From positions 5,150,062 through 5,214,061 of the forward strand of contig NZ_CP036299.1 of NCBI RefSeq assembly GCF_007752345.1: 64,000 nucleotides of DNA, in the 5' to 3' direction. The notes under the pieces are model-generated. The model was not told where the DNA came from and did not search any database. It worked only from the letters and a program-made list of their open reading frames with translations. Below, piece by piece: positions 36,162 to 46,137 of the stretch; position 1 is the first letter of the stretch, and every line of letters starts with the position of its first letter. The position numbers were made by a program, and so were the translations under genes. Origin of the DNA: Planctopirus ephydatiae. GTDB lineage: Bacteria > Planctomycetota > Planctomycetia > Planctomycetales > Planctomycetaceae.

Positions 36162-37281
36162 GGCACATAGAGGACTGTTATTTTGTAGAAAGCGCGTCAC
36201 AGCTCGGCAGCGGCAGATTGTCCGCGCGGGTTTTACCTTGATTGAATTACTGGTGGTGATTGCGATTATCGCCATACTCATTGCCCTGTTGTTGCCAGCG
36301 GTGCAGCAGGCTCGTGAGGCTGCTCGAAGAACTCAATGTCGTAATAATCTGCAGCAGCTGGTGCTGGCAATTCACAACTACATGGCGGCTCATGAAGTTT
36401 TGCCGCCCGGGAGTCAGAATGCGGCGGGCCCGGTGCATAACTTGCCAGATGGCTATCACATGGGCTGGATGACACAGATTCTGCCCTACATTGAGCAACC
36501 AGCAGTCTTTCGGCATATCGACTTTACCAGCTCAGTCTATTCACAGGCTAATCAGCCAGTACGGGGAAAGCACTTTAGCGTCATGCAGTGCCCCAGCTCT
36601 GTGAATACATTTTCTAGCGAAAACTTGCCGGAAAGCTGGGGAGGAAGTACTTCGTATGCAGGAGTGCATCACCCCGTCGGTGCGTATGTCAATTCGGGCC
36701 AGCTGGGAGTTCTCTTTTTAAATAGCTCAGTCCGCTATGAAGAAATTGAAGATGGGAGTTCGAATACGTTATTTATTGGTGAGTATGACGACCCGCGGAA
36801 CTATAGCCTCGGACCTGCTCTGGTCAATTTGAGCTGGATGTCGGGGACTCGGGCTTCCCTCCGGAATGGTGGTTTAAGGATCAATGAGTGGAGATCAAAA
36901 ATACAGAGTCAGTTTCAGGGGCCGATGAATCCACTGGCAGGCGAAGAGAATGCCGGTGAAATGCTTCCGGGCTGGATGGACGAATCGACCAGCGAAGAAG
37001 CTCCTGGCGAGACAATCAGCGATCCAGCGGCTCCAGCCGGAGAATCCAACGGCGAACCCGCAGCGAATTTGACACCTGAGGAGATTGCAAAGGATCAAAT
37101 CGATAGGATTGTGGCCAAAATGGGACCTGCAACGGGTGGCTTTTCGAGTGCTCACACGGGGGGATGCAATTTTGCCATGGGTGATGGGAGTGTGCGATTC
37201 TTAAGTGAGAACATCGACACGAAAACGTTTCGCATGTTGATGGATCGTCAGGACGGGCGGTTGTTGCCGAGTGACTTCTGA
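36160..37281 (+). CDS. DUF1559 prepilin-type protein (H-X9-DG family)
   Basis: 373 aa from ATG 36160. An in-frame ATG at 36085 would add 25 residues, partly coded by the palindromic repeat. Prepilin leader ends in Gly before '[20 protein letters not shown]'; then '[20 protein letters not shown]', the standard start of DUF1559 proteins. The C-terminal motif 'HTGGCNFAMGDGSVRFLSEN' is H-X9-DG. An acidic insertion (about 290-340) precedes that motif. These proteins are numerous in planctomycetes and believed to be pilin-like secreted components. Confidence 0.88.
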   Translation: MAHRGLLFCRKRVTARQRQIVRAGFTLIELLVVIAIIAILIALLLPAVQQAREAARRTQCRNNLQQLVLAIHNYMAAHEVLPPGSQNAAGPVHNLPDGYHMGWMTQILPYIEQPAVFRHIDFTSSVYSQANQPVRGKHFSVMQCPSSVNTFSSENLPESWGGSTSYAGVHHPVGAYVNSGQLGVLFLNSSVRYEEIEDGSSNTLFIGEYDDPRNYSLGPALVNLSWMSGTRASLRNGGLRINEWRSKIQSQFQGPMNPLAGEENAGEMLPGWMDESTSEEAPGETISDPAAPAGESNGEPAANLTPEEIAKDQIDRIVAKMGPATGGFSSAHTGGCNFAMGDGSVRFLSENIDTKTFRMLMDRQDGRLLPSDF

Positions 37282-37730
37282 TAGATGTCGGGAAGATGAC
37301 TTCATGGGGTGCGAGTGGATTTCTCAACACCCATCAGGATATCGGATAAGCCTGTTCCGATGGATGTCAGTCGGCCGGTATCGCTGCAGAAAAAGTCCTC
37401 TGTTGCTGAACCAGCTTGAGATCGTATTTCATGAAACCGAAGCTGTGACTTACGGGTAGACAGAAATTGTGGCTTGCATGATCGAGTTGATCACGCGGAG
37501 TCGCGAGTTGTTGGAGTGTGTAGACAAAATGTGAACAAACCGAGAGATTTTGCGACGATCGAATGTCTCAACAATTTCTCAATTGTGTTCACATTCTGAA
37601 CACGCCATGCTACTGGTGATTACGCTGATAGGCACACAAAGCTTCCTGCGGAGTTTTCTCTGGGCGGCAGATGTTTGCCTTTATGCAGCAAATGGTTTGA
37701 ATTCCACACGATTCCTGAAGATTCGAAAGA
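37282..37730. other. 449-base gap, no gene seen
   Basis: Between the secretion cluster and the next secreted protein. Short frames lack protein character. No RNA gene or strong hairpin recognised. Confidence 0.35.
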
Positions 37731-39527
37731 ATGGGTTTCATGAGACAACTGTTCTGGATGTCTGCACTTAGCCTGATGCTGGCTACCACGGGTTTCTGGA
37801 GTGTTCCTGAGGCGATGGCCCAGGGGACAGCAACCAAAGGGACAGCGACCAAAGGTGCTGCTGCCGCTGCAGCCGAAGAAGAGGATGATTATCTGGCCGC
37901 CGAGTTTCTTGTGCCGCCCCAGACATCATTTTTCGTGGCATTTCCTGATGTTCCCGGCCTGGTAGAAGGTGTTAAGTCTTCGACCTTTGGCAAGCTGCTG
38001 GCAGATCCTGATTTCCAGCCCTTTCTCAATGATGTGAAGGCTAAGATTGAAGAAGGTTCGAGCAAGCTGAAGGAAGAATTGGGACTGACGCTGGAAGATC
38101 TGCTTTCAGTCCCTCAAGGGCAGATGGCGATTGCCGTGTTTCCCACGGAGAGTGGTGAAATCTCGGGGATTTTGATGGCCGATTATGGTGACTCGGAAGA
38201 GACCATTAAAACACTCATCGGCAAGATGGAAGCGGCCCTTAAAGAAGAAGGCGCCGAGATTTCTGCGGAGAAGATGGATGATGTCAGCGTGACGATTGTC
38301 ACTTTGCCAGAAGAGAAAGTGGCGGACAGCCCTGTCAAGCAGTTGGCTTACTTCCTCAGCGAAGGAACATTCGTTTTCGCCACTTCGAAAGATGCCGCTG
38401 CGGCCATTCTGGATCGCTGGGATGGTGAAAACGAAGATGTGTTTGCAAAGAACGAAGCCTTCACGCTGGTGATGGAGAAGGTCGGTCGAAAGGATGACAG
38501 CATCGAGCCCGATTTCAAGTGGTTCGTGAACCCTGTTCTGCTGACCGAGCAGATTGCCACCGCTGTTCAGGAACAGCAGCCACAGGCTCAGTCAGTCATT
38601 GGTATGCTCCCAGTGCTCGGGCTCGACAAGCTCAAGGGTGTGGGCGGTTCGATGATTATCGACGAAGATGACTTCGATTCGATCGTCAAGACTTATGTCC
38701 ATGTCGATCAACCAACCTCCGGCGTGATCAACTTCTTCAAGTTCCCTGCAATTGCGATGACACCTCCCAAGTGGGTCGGTGCCAATTCCGCGATGTACAC
38801 CGGTCTGAACTGGGATTTCCAGGCAGCGTATGCTGCCGGCGAAGCCTTGTACGACTCATTTGCCGGTGGTGGTGCCTGCGCCCGTTTCATGGATTCGGTG
38901 GCCCAGCAGCCACCGAATATCCACCTGAAGAAGGATGTGATTGATCTTCTGAGTGGAAAGCTGCACTTCACTTCCACAGGAACCGGGATCTCGGAAGACA
39001 ATCCTGTTGGTGATCTGACTTTGGCAATCGAAGTCAAAGATACCAGTGCGGCGTCCAAGCTGATTGCGAAGCTGCTCGATCTGGGTCTGGCCCCACACGA
39101 AACCCGTGATTTCGAAGGTCAGAAGATTTACGAGTTCGAAACTCCTCAGGAAGGAATTACTCCTGCTCTGGCAGTCACTGCAAACGCGATTGTGATCACA
39201 GCCGATGTCAAAGTGATCGAAGGGATTGTTCGCGGGACGCGCACTCCTTTGTCGACCTCGCCAACTTACAGCAAGCTCTCGAAGTTCTTCCCGGCGAAAG
39301 TCTCGGCGATCACCTTCCAGAAGGGTGATGCACAGCTCAAGACGATCTACGAGCAACTCCGAGCCGGTGAAGGGATTGCTGCTGAAGCGGAAGGGCTCGA
39401 CTTCAAGAAGTTGCCACCTTTCGAAAAACTGGCCAAGTATCTGCGATCTTCCGCAGGTTACTCGACCAATGACGACAGTGGCTCACTCAGCGTGCAGTTC
39501 ACTCTCAAGGAAGCAGATCCTAAGTAG
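37731..39527 (+). CDS. large secreted protein of unknown function
   Basis: 598 aa with a signal peptide (cleavage near 'EAMAQ-GT'), followed by a TKGTATKG/Ala/Glu-rich stretch. The mature protein is a regular alternation of helices and strands (FFVAFPDVPGLVEGVKSS, QMAIAVFPTESGEISGILM), with a second, similar half, reminiscent of DUF3352-type proteins. No enzyme motif. The gene has its own strong terminator right after the stop, so is likely expressed well. Function unknown. Confidence 0.75.
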   Translation: MGFMRQLFWMSALSLMLATTGFWSVPEAMAQGTATKGTATKGAAAAAAEEEDDYLAAEFLVPPQTSFFVAFPDVPGLVEGVKSSTFGKLLADPDFQPFLNDVKAKIEEGSSKLKEELGLTLEDLLSVPQGQMAIAVFPTESGEISGILMADYGDSEETIKTLIGKMEAALKEEGAEISAEKMDDVSVTIVTLPEEKVADSPVKQLAYFLSEGTFVFATSKDAAAAILDRWDGENEDVFAKNEAFTLVMEKVGRKDDSIEPDFKWFVNPVLLTEQIATAVQEQQPQAQSVIGMLPVLGLDKLKGVGGSMIIDEDDFDSIVKTYVHVDQPTSGVINFFKFPAIAMTPPKWVGANSAMYTGLNWDFQAAYAAGEALYDSFAGGGACARFMDSVAQQPPNIHLKKDVIDLLSGKLHFTSTGTGISEDNPVGDLTLAIEVKDTSAASKLIAKLLDLGLAPHETRDFEGQKIYEFETPQEGITPALAVTANAIVITADVKVIEGIVRGTRTPLSTSPTYSKLSKFFPAKVSAITFQKGDAQLKTIYEQLRAGEGIAAEAEGLDFKKLPPFEKLAKYLRSSAGYSTNDDSGSLSVQFTLKEADPK

Positions 39528-39573
39528 TTCAGACTGAGTTCTGCTTACCACCCGGATGGTAAGAACTCTCCAA

Positions 39574-39608
39574 GCCCTCTGTCAGGTAATGGCAGAGGGC
39601 TTTTTTGT
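39574..39608 (+). terminator. strong intrinsic terminator
   Basis: GCCCTCTG (39574-39581) pairs perfectly with CAGAGGGC (39593-39600) over an 11-base loop, followed at once by TTTTTTGTT. It ends the 37731 transcript. Confidence 0.9.
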
Positions 39609-39768
39609 TAGGTAAGCTCTTCAAAGGGGAGCTGGAATTCATGGTTCACCGAACAGGACATGCGCATGGCCCGGCTTCCTTTCATCGTACAAAGTACGAT
39701 GACACCAGATTATGTGTCATGGACAGCATGAATCTCGCGGTGTGGCGTGTGCGATAACGACTGATTGA

Positions 39769-41598
39769 GTGGCGAGACCTGTGAATCCGCGTCAAGACAG
39801 CAAGTCTGCAAAACGTCCTGTCCGCTCAGCGGGCGACAAACCAGCACCCGGTATGTTGTCGAAGCTGGCACAACTCACACCGGCTTTCTGGCTGGTGATT
39901 GGCCTCGCCACAGTGATTCGATGCTGGGGAATCTGGAATCAAAGTGTGGAACACTTCGATGAAGGAGTCTACGCCTCGAACATCTGGTTCGGGCCTGACC
40001 AGGGTTACGAATATCCGGCCCGGTTTTTCTATGCGCCACCACTCTGGCCATTGGTGCTCGAATGGACACAACTGATCGGTGCGATGCTGGGCCTGGGGCA
40101 TCCCGGCTGGTTGGTCATGCTGCCGGGTATTCTTTGCGGTATTGCCCTGTGTGGAGTGATTTACTCCTTTGGCAAAGAGTTTTTCTGTGAGCAGGTGGGG
40201 TTGATCGCGGGATTGATGGCCGCCTGTTCGGATCTGCTGGCAAGTTACTCACGCACAGGTTTGACTGATATTCCCGTGACTCTCTGCATGTTGCTGGCAG
40301 TTCGCGCCATGATCCGCTCGCTCACAGCTCAGACGAACTTCCCCTGGGGATCGATCTTCGCTGCGGGAGGTTGGACCGCTCTCGGATGGAGCATCAAATA
40401 CTCCGGCTGGCTGCCACTGGCTATTCTACTGGCGGCTGAGTTTGCCGGCTGGATCCTCAAATGCCATATCCTGCCGGCTGCGCGGGTGCAGAAGATTACT
40501 GTCAGCATCTGTGCGATTGCCGTCGTGCTGTGGCTGCCTGTGCTCTGGGGACTGCAAGCCACCGGCGGATATGCAGCCGTCTCGGCCAATCATGCCCAAT
40601 ATGTGACGGGTCTGGGGCAGTGGTTCACGCAATTCCAGAATCAATGGGAGACGATTCGGCACTACTCTGCGAGTATGTTGATGATCATTCTCCCGTTGAT
40701 CGTGATCATCGCTGGCCGTTTTCGGCTTGGAGGACTCACGCTCTTCCATTGTGATTTGATTTTCCCCCTATGCGCTATTGCTATGGGTATCGGCGATCTT
40801 TCGATTTGGATCTTGTTCGGTATTGCAGGAGTCTGCTGGGGAATTGTACGACCGCAGTTCGCCGAAATTCGTCCGGAACTGCCGGAGAGTCGGCCGACTC
40901 AACGGATCGCCCTCGTCGGAACTCAAAGACTCGCCTTATTGTTTTTGTTGATCTGGATTTTGGGACTTTTGGTCACGATTCCGCTCTATCGGGCTTATCC
41001 TCGTCTGCTGACACCGATTTTTCCGCCGAGCTGTCTGGCGTTCGCCTATGGATATCATCGCTATGTCGTTTATTCGATAAACCGTTATTCAAGACCAGAG
41101 ATCAACGAGTCACGTTTCCGCCCACAAGTATTCGCAACCTCCACGATCGCATTGGCGACGACATTCTTGATTGCAGTCACTATGTTCGGCGCACCCCACG
41201 CCTGGCAGAATCGAACCGCCATGCTGGAAACAAGCCGCACATTCCTGCAGACGGTTCGCAGGCAGACACCTTCCGGCAAGCCAGCGATCATCTATGTCTA
41301 TGGTGAGCCGGCCATTTTCTGGCAACTGCGAGCGCAAGGATTTGTGCTCACCGGCCCAGTACAGGATTTAAGGTTTATTGAACGTGACTCACCGGCTGAG
41401 GTATGGCTGGTCGTGGGGCCGCACGCCAAAAGAAACTCGCAATTTCTCGAAGAATGGAAGTTGTCGGGGATGTTGTTCAGCAAAGAAAATGAATCATCAG
41501 TTCAAGTGAGCGATATCGTGCGGAGAGACGACGAATCGAAGGAAGAGACTGCGATGTTTGAGCTCTATCGACTCCACCCACCGGGATCGAAGCCATGA
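39769..41598 (+). CDS. GT39/ArnT-like membrane glycosyltransferase
   Basis: 609 aa from GTG 39769; the ATG at residue 29 is the alternative. The first external loop has 'SVEHFDEGVYASNIW' with the catalytic-type D-E pair of PMT/ArnT-family enzymes, and 'RFFYAPPLWPLVLEWTQLIG' follows. About twelve membrane helices; a soluble C-terminal part (about 480-609). Family members move a sugar from a polyprenyl phosphate to lipid A, protein or another acceptor on the periplasmic side; acceptor unknown. Confidence 0.8.
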   Translation: MARPVNPRQDSKSAKRPVRSAGDKPAPGMLSKLAQLTPAFWLVIGLATVIRCWGIWNQSVEHFDEGVYASNIWFGPDQGYEYPARFFYAPPLWPLVLEWTQLIGAMLGLGHPGWLVMLPGILCGIALCGVIYSFGKEFFCEQVGLIAGLMAACSDLLASYSRTGLTDIPVTLCMLLAVRAMIRSLTAQTNFPWGSIFAAGGWTALGWSIKYSGWLPLAILLAAEFAGWILKCHILPAARVQKITVSICAIAVVLWLPVLWGLQATGGYAAVSANHAQYVTGLGQWFTQFQNQWETIRHYSASMLMIILPLIVIIAGRFRLGGLTLFHCDLIFPLCAIAMGIGDLSIWILFGIAGVCWGIVRPQFAEIRPELPESRPTQRIALVGTQRLALLFLLIWILGLLVTIPLYRAYPRLLTPIFPPSCLAFAYGYHRYVVYSINRYSRPEINESRFRPQVFATSTIALATTFLIAVTMFGAPHAWQNRTAMLETSRTFLQTVRRQTPSGKPAIIYVYGEPAIFWQLRAQGFVLTGPVQDLRFIERDSPAEVWLVVGPHAKRNSQFLEEWKLSGMLFSKENESSVQVSDIVRRDDESKEETAMFELYRLHPPGSKP

Positions 41599-41600
41599 TC

Positions 41601-41718
41601 GTAGGGTCCGCTGTGCGGACCATGCTGAATCTATATCTCGTAACTACTATTCACAATGTATACACAACAAGCAAGGTGACATATAGGCGGGGAATATGGT
41701 CCGCACAGCGGACCCTAC
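41601..41718. repeat. perfect 23-bp inverted repeat pair, each arm itself palindromic
   Basis: GTAGGGTCCGCTGTGCGGACC+AT at 41601-41623 and its exact reverse complement at 41696-41718, with 72 A/T-rich bases between. Each arm alone folds (GGTCCGC-TGT-GCGGACC). This is the look of a REP/BIME-type pair or tiny MITE. It fills the space between the glycosyltransferase stop and the sulfatase start. Confidence 0.85.
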
Positions 41719-41731
41719 AGAGTGAGGAGAT

Positions 41732-43312
41732 ATGCACATGAGAATTCATCGACTGATTCTGGCGATATTGTTCCTATTGACTTGCAGGGGCGCTATGGCT
41801 GCGGAGCCGACGCCACCTAATGTTCTGTTCGCCATCGCCGACGATTGGGGTTATGGGCATGCGAGTGCCTATGGTTGTCCATGGGTGAAGACACCCGCTT
41901 TTGATCGTGTCGCCCGCGAGGGGTTGCTCTTTCAGCAGGCCTATACGCCTAATGCCAAGTGTGCACCTTCGAGAGCCTGTATTCTTACAGGGCGAAACTC
42001 GTGGCAACTCAAAGAGGCGGCTAACCATTTGTGCTACTTCCCGACTGAGTTCAAAACGTGGGGTGAGGCATTGACCGAGAAGGGTTGGCATGTGGGCTAT
42101 ACGACCAAAGGCTGGGGGCCTGGCGAAGCGAAAGACGAGACTGGTAAGCCCCGCGCCATGACCGGGCAACCCTTCAATAAGCAGAAGCTCACACCGCCTG
42201 CCCAGGGAATTGGGCCTAATGATTATGCTGCGAATTTTGGGGATTTTCTGGCGAGTGCACCTGCTGGTAAGCCTTGGTGTTTCTGGTATGGGAGTATTGA
42301 GCCCCATCGCGATTACGAGTTTGGTTCGGGGATCAAAAAAGCAGGCAAAAAACTGAGTGAGATCGATCATGTGCCGGGATACTGGCCTGACAATGAAACC
42401 GTTCGGACGGATCTGCTCGATTACGCCTATGAGGTCGAACATTTCGATCAGCATCTGGGGCGGATGTTGAAGGCTCTCGAAGAGAAAGGCCTGCTGGAAA
42501 ACACTCTGGTGATTGTTACTTCTGATCACGGCATGCCGTTTCCCAGGTGCAAGGGAGGAGCCTACGAGGCGTCCAATCATGTCCCACTCGCGATGATGTG
42601 GCCCAAAGGAATTCGAGCACCGGGGCGCTCCATCGACGACTTCGTGAGCTTTATCGATCTGGCGCCAACGATTCTGGATGTGGCAGCGATCCCGTGGAAT
42701 GAAACCGGGATGGCACCGGCGACCGGTCGATCACTCAGAAACATCTTCGAATCGACACGATCAGGCCAGGTCGATGCAGCGCGCGATCATGTGCTGATTG
42801 GTATGGAGCGGCACGATATCGGTCGCCCGCTCGATGTCGGTTATCCCATTCGCGGCATCATCACGAAGGAATCGCTCTATCTGCAAAACTTTGAGCCTGA
42901 TCGCTGGCCGGCCTGCAATCCGGAAACGGGCTATCTCAATTGCGATGCGGGTGCGACCAAGTCGCTCATTCTGGAAGCCCGGCGAAAAGCTGGAAGCGAT
43001 CCTTACTGGTCACTCTGTTTTGGCAAGCGGCCGCGGGAAGAGTTTTATGATCTCCAGCAGGACCGCGATTGCATTCAAAATCTGGCTGATGACCCGACTC
43101 TGACAGCTCGCATGGAAGCACTCAAAAACCGTCTCTTTGCCCAGTTGAAGGAGGAGCAGGATCCTCGCATGGATGGCAAGGGTTATCTTTTTGATGAATA
43201 CCCGCACTCGAACAAAATCCATCGCGGCTTTTACGAACGATTTATCAAGGGCGAGAAACTGAATACCGGCTGGGTTGATCCCACAGACTATGAGCCAGCA
43301 CCCCTTGATTGA
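41732..43312 (+). CDS. secreted type I sulfatase
   Basis: 526 aa with a signal peptide (cleavage near 'GAMA-AE'). The formylglycine motif C-x-P-S-R is Cys77 ([12 protein letters not shown]); '[10 protein letters not shown]' supplies the metal Asp pair 37-38, and '[11 protein letters not shown]' the later D-H ligands. The motif suits conversion by formylglycine-generating enzyme or anSME, not seen here. It cleaves sulfate esters, probably from algal polysaccharides, as in the many sulfatases of planctomycetes. Confidence 0.92.
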   Translation: MHMRIHRLILAILFLLTCRGAMAAEPTPPNVLFAIADDWGYGHASAYGCPWVKTPAFDRVAREGLLFQQAYTPNAKCAPSRACILTGRNSWQLKEAANHLCYFPTEFKTWGEALTEKGWHVGYTTKGWGPGEAKDETGKPRAMTGQPFNKQKLTPPAQGIGPNDYAANFGDFLASAPAGKPWCFWYGSIEPHRDYEFGSGIKKAGKKLSEIDHVPGYWPDNETVRTDLLDYAYEVEHFDQHLGRMLKALEEKGLLENTLVIVTSDHGMPFPRCKGGAYEASNHVPLAMMWPKGIRAPGRSIDDFVSFIDLAPTILDVAAIPWNETGMAPATGRSLRNIFESTRSGQVDAARDHVLIGMERHDIGRPLDVGYPIRGIITKESLYLQNFEPDRWPACNPETGYLNCDAGATKSLILEARRKAGSDPYWSLCFGKRPREEFYDLQQDRDCIQNLADDPTLTARMEALKNRLFAQLKEEQDPRMDGKGYLFDEYPHSNKIHRGFYERFIKGEKLNTGWVDPTDYEPAPLD

Positions 43313-43415
43313 GTCGCCTTACGTCCGGCTATTCTTTGGGGAGGCATAGATTGCGGCTAAATCAAGCCAAGTTTTGACACCGACCCAAGAGATCCATGGT
43401 ACGTGGAGAGTCTCT

Positions 43416-43449
43416 GTGCCATGCTTGCTCAGAGCCGCAAGCATGGCAC
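43416..43449. repeat. dispersed palindromic repeat, copy 3 (longest arms)
   Basis: GTGCCATGCTTGC-TCAGAGCC-GCAAGCATGGCAC: 13-bp perfect arms. It lies between the convergent sulfatase and esterase genes and could act as a bidirectional terminator stem, though no T-run follows. Confidence 0.8.
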
Positions 43450-43476
43450 AGAGTGAACCTTCAAAGTCATGCGGTG

Positions 43477-46137
43477 TTAATTTTTGGCTTCAAACAGGCG
43501 GGGAGCACCGCCTTCTCTGGGAACGCGAAATTCAGAGCGTGAGCCGGGCGTCAGTGTGTAGGTCTCGTAGGTCGAGCCCACCAACCGGCGGTAGGTTAAA
43601 GGTGAGGCGATGCGATAGCGGTGTGTCTCACCGGGTTTGAGTGTGTAAGGCCCACCCCAGACGACACCCAGACCTTTGGTTTCGTAGGTAAAGGCCTCTT
43701 CGGACTTGTTGGTAATGCGAATGCTGGGTGTTTCAAGTGTGGCAGCCAGTTCTTCGTTCGTCGCCAGAATCTGACTGATCTGGTAACTCGCCTGCCCCAG
43801 TTGCACTGGAGGAAGTGCCGATGCAGCTGCCTCTCCTGTGGAAATCCACTTGGTCCAGGATGAAGAGAGCTGGTCTGCCAGCAACTGATTCTCTATGGTC
43901 TGTTCATCGGTTTTGAAGTCGGGCGCATACTTGCCATTCGCGGTAACCTGAGTGGCAGCGGGGTAGACCAGTTGCAGCGTGGTGGTGCCATTGGGCAGGT
44001 CTTTCAAAACCACCTGTACCGGCATGGCAATGGACAGTTCAAACTCGGCTGTGGGCTTGAAGGCAGCGGTCGCATCGGTGCGTGTCCCCACTTTCAGTAA
44101 AGCCCGGTTGACCTTGAGAACCAGCGGAGCCGAAACCTTTTCTGAAGCTGGCAAAGCTCCGGCCAGATCACTCGCCGTGGCCAGTTGAATCGGTTCTGTC
44201 AGTACGAACATGGTGTTCGCTTCCCAACCTGCGGGGAGTTGACTTAACCCGGGAAGTATCGTCTTCAGGAACTCAGGATCAGCCAGCTTCGCAAACGATG
44301 GTTCCGGTGCATCCATCACGTTGACCCGCGAAAGACCACTGTCGATCGCCAACTGTGTGAGCGGCCCCAGAACTTCTGGAGAAACAGCCACACGCAGATC
44401 CAGACCTGGATCGATTTTCTTGACAGATAACTCACCCCCTTTGACGACTTCGGGACGAGCTGGCTTCGCTAAAGGATCCAGCGATGCGGCCTGAAGTGCC
44501 ATCACCATGGAAACTCCCTGAGCGTCGGTCACAATTTCCTGGGGAATCAAGCGCACTTGCGGAGTGCTGGTGGGCAATGGCCAGACGGCTGAGACCAGTG
44601 CACTGGCATCACCAAACGCGTTGAGATTCAACTGGTTTTCCAGTTGAGCCACAATGGTGGGTGCCGCATTGCGAACTTCACTTTCAATCCGCCCCTTGCG
44701 GCTGTAAAGACCACTCATCAGGTTTTCGCGCACCATTGCTTCGGTAAGGCCAAATCCCTGGGCGGAAACATAGCCTGGTTGAGAGATCGACCAGTTATCA
44801 GGAGCAATGCTGAAAAAGACATTCAGTGGCTGAAATCGCAGGCGTCCATTTTCCAGATATGGCCGCACATCGACAGTGAGCCACTCGGGTCGGTTGAAGC
44901 CCATGTAGATTCCAATGGCGCTGGTCTGGGCGGCATGCCGGGCACCGTTAATGTAAGTTCCACCAATGGTGAGGGTGGCGTTCCGCAGTCCCAGTTGAAT
45001 CCGCAGTCGTTCGGGAGCAACCCCTTGAACCACGACCCGTTCCAGTCGAGCGCTATAACTGATATTCGAAAACTGGACGCTGAATTGTCGGCCTGAGGCT
45101 GTTGTCGAATCAAAGATATCGGCAATGCGGCCATAGATTACGCCGTTGTTACCGACCATTTGCGGTGCAGATGCTGCGACGCTATCGAGCACGCGGTTGC
45201 CTAATCGCACTGCCATCGCTCGGGGAATCTCGATAGCCGGTGTAAAGGGACGAGCGGCTTGTGATGCTGTCAGCTTCGCCTTGGCAGCTGCTGTTGTGGG
45301 TTGATAGGCGGGTTTGGCAGCGGGGTTCTTCAGCCACTCAATGACCGAATCATTATTGAAGACTTCGTTCGTCAGATCGTGGCCAGATTCCGGGAACTCG
45401 GTGAATGTCACAGATCCGCCATCTGCAGCCAGGGCATCGGCCATAGCTTTACCACTGGCTGGAGGAACCAGCTTATCTTTGGCACCGTGCAGTGCCCAGG
45501 CGGGTGTGTTTTTCAGCGGGCCGATATCTACCGGGTTTCCACCACCGGAAGCGATCAACACACTCTGGAAACGATCCGCATATTTTTCACCCAGTGACCA
45601 GGCTCCAAAGCCACCCATCGACCAGCCAGCCAGTGTGACCTTTTTCGGATCGATGGCAAAGTCTTTGGAAGCTGCCTCGAGAATGGCAATCGCCCGTTCA
45701 CCGCTGGGTGTTCCCGCCAGCCAGCCACCGGTTAATCGACCGGTTTCATCTTCACTTTGCGGGAAGACCACAATCATCGGGAACGTATCTCGCCGGGCTG
45801 TTACGGCTGGCCCCAGACCGACGGAAAGCGGCTTCAGACCATCTTTCCCAATCTCACCGGCCCCATGGAGGAAGAGGACAGTCGGGTATCGTTTGGTGGA
45901 GTCGTAGCCTTTGGGAAGAAAGACTGTGTACTTATGAGTTCCCAAATCGTCTTTGAGTTCGCGTGTGTAGAACTGACCACTGGCCGCCAGCCCGGCTGGA
46001 ACCTGTGCGACTGCCAATTGCTCAATAGTCAGCGGCAGGCCCGGATCAGCCGGGAATGGTTGTGCACAGGCCTCGCGGCTACCGGAAAAGCCCAGCAGGC
46101 TAATTGTCAGACTCAAAGAGATCCAGAGTTGTCTCAT
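43477..46137 (-). CDS. secreted esterase-like protein: alpha/beta hydrolase fused to a long unknown domain
   Basis: 886 aa from ATG 46137, with AGGA 8 bases upstream. Signal peptide (SREACAQ). Residues about 45-275 are an alpha/beta hydrolase of the feruloyl-esterase/PHB-depolymerase type: 'VLFLHGAGEIG' (oxyanion), nucleophile Ser173 in GWSMG, Asp221 (HGAKDKLVP) and His253 (SGHD). The following 600 residues have beta-rich sequence with no family recognised ('VRLGNRVLDSVAASAPQMVG', 'GSTYETYTLTPGSRSEFRVP' at the end). The N-terminal triad is intact, so esterase activity on a polymer is likely. Confidence 0.82.
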   Translation of the reverse strand: MRQLWISLSLTISLLGFSGSREACAQPFPADPGLPLTIEQLAVAQVPAGLAASGQFYTRELKDDLGTHKYTVFLPKGYDSTKRYPTVLFLHGAGEIGKDGLKPLSVGLGPAVTARRDTFPMIVVFPQSEDETGRLTGGWLAGTPSGERAIAILEAASKDFAIDPKKVTLAGWSMGGFGAWSLGEKYADRFQSVLIASGGGNPVDIGPLKNTPAWALHGAKDKLVPPASGKAMADALAADGGSVTFTEFPESGHDLTNEVFNNDSVIEWLKNPAAKPAYQPTTAAAKAKLTASQAARPFTPAIEIPRAMAVRLGNRVLDSVAASAPQMVGNNGVIYGRIADIFDSTTASGRQFSVQFSNISYSARLERVVVQGVAPERLRIQLGLRNATLTIGGTYINGARHAAQTSAIGIYMGFNRPEWLTVDVRPYLENGRLRFQPLNVFFSIAPDNWSISQPGYVSAQGFGLTEAMVRENLMSGLYSRKGRIESEVRNAAPTIVAQLENQLNLNAFGDASALVSAVWPLPTSTPQVRLIPQEIVTDAQGVSMVMALQAASLDPLAKPARPEVVKGGELSVKKIDPGLDLRVAVSPEVLGPLTQLAIDSGLSRVNVMDAPEPSFAKLADPEFLKTILPGLSQLPAGWEANTMFVLTEPIQLATASDLAGALPASEKVSAPLVLKVNRALLKVGTRTDATAAFKPTAEFELSIAMPVQVVLKDLPNGTTTLQLVYPAATQVTANGKYAPDFKTDEQTIENQLLADQLSSSWTKWISTGEAAASALPPVQLGQASYQISQILATNEELAATLETPSIRITNKSEEAFTYETKGLGVVWGGPYTLKPGETHRYRIASPLTYRRLVGSTYETYTLTPGSRSEFRVPREGGAPRLFEAKN

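Noticed and set aside
43374..43640. 88-aa frame after the sulfatase
   Set aside because: Also built on the palindromic repeat and overlaps the esterase gene antisense.
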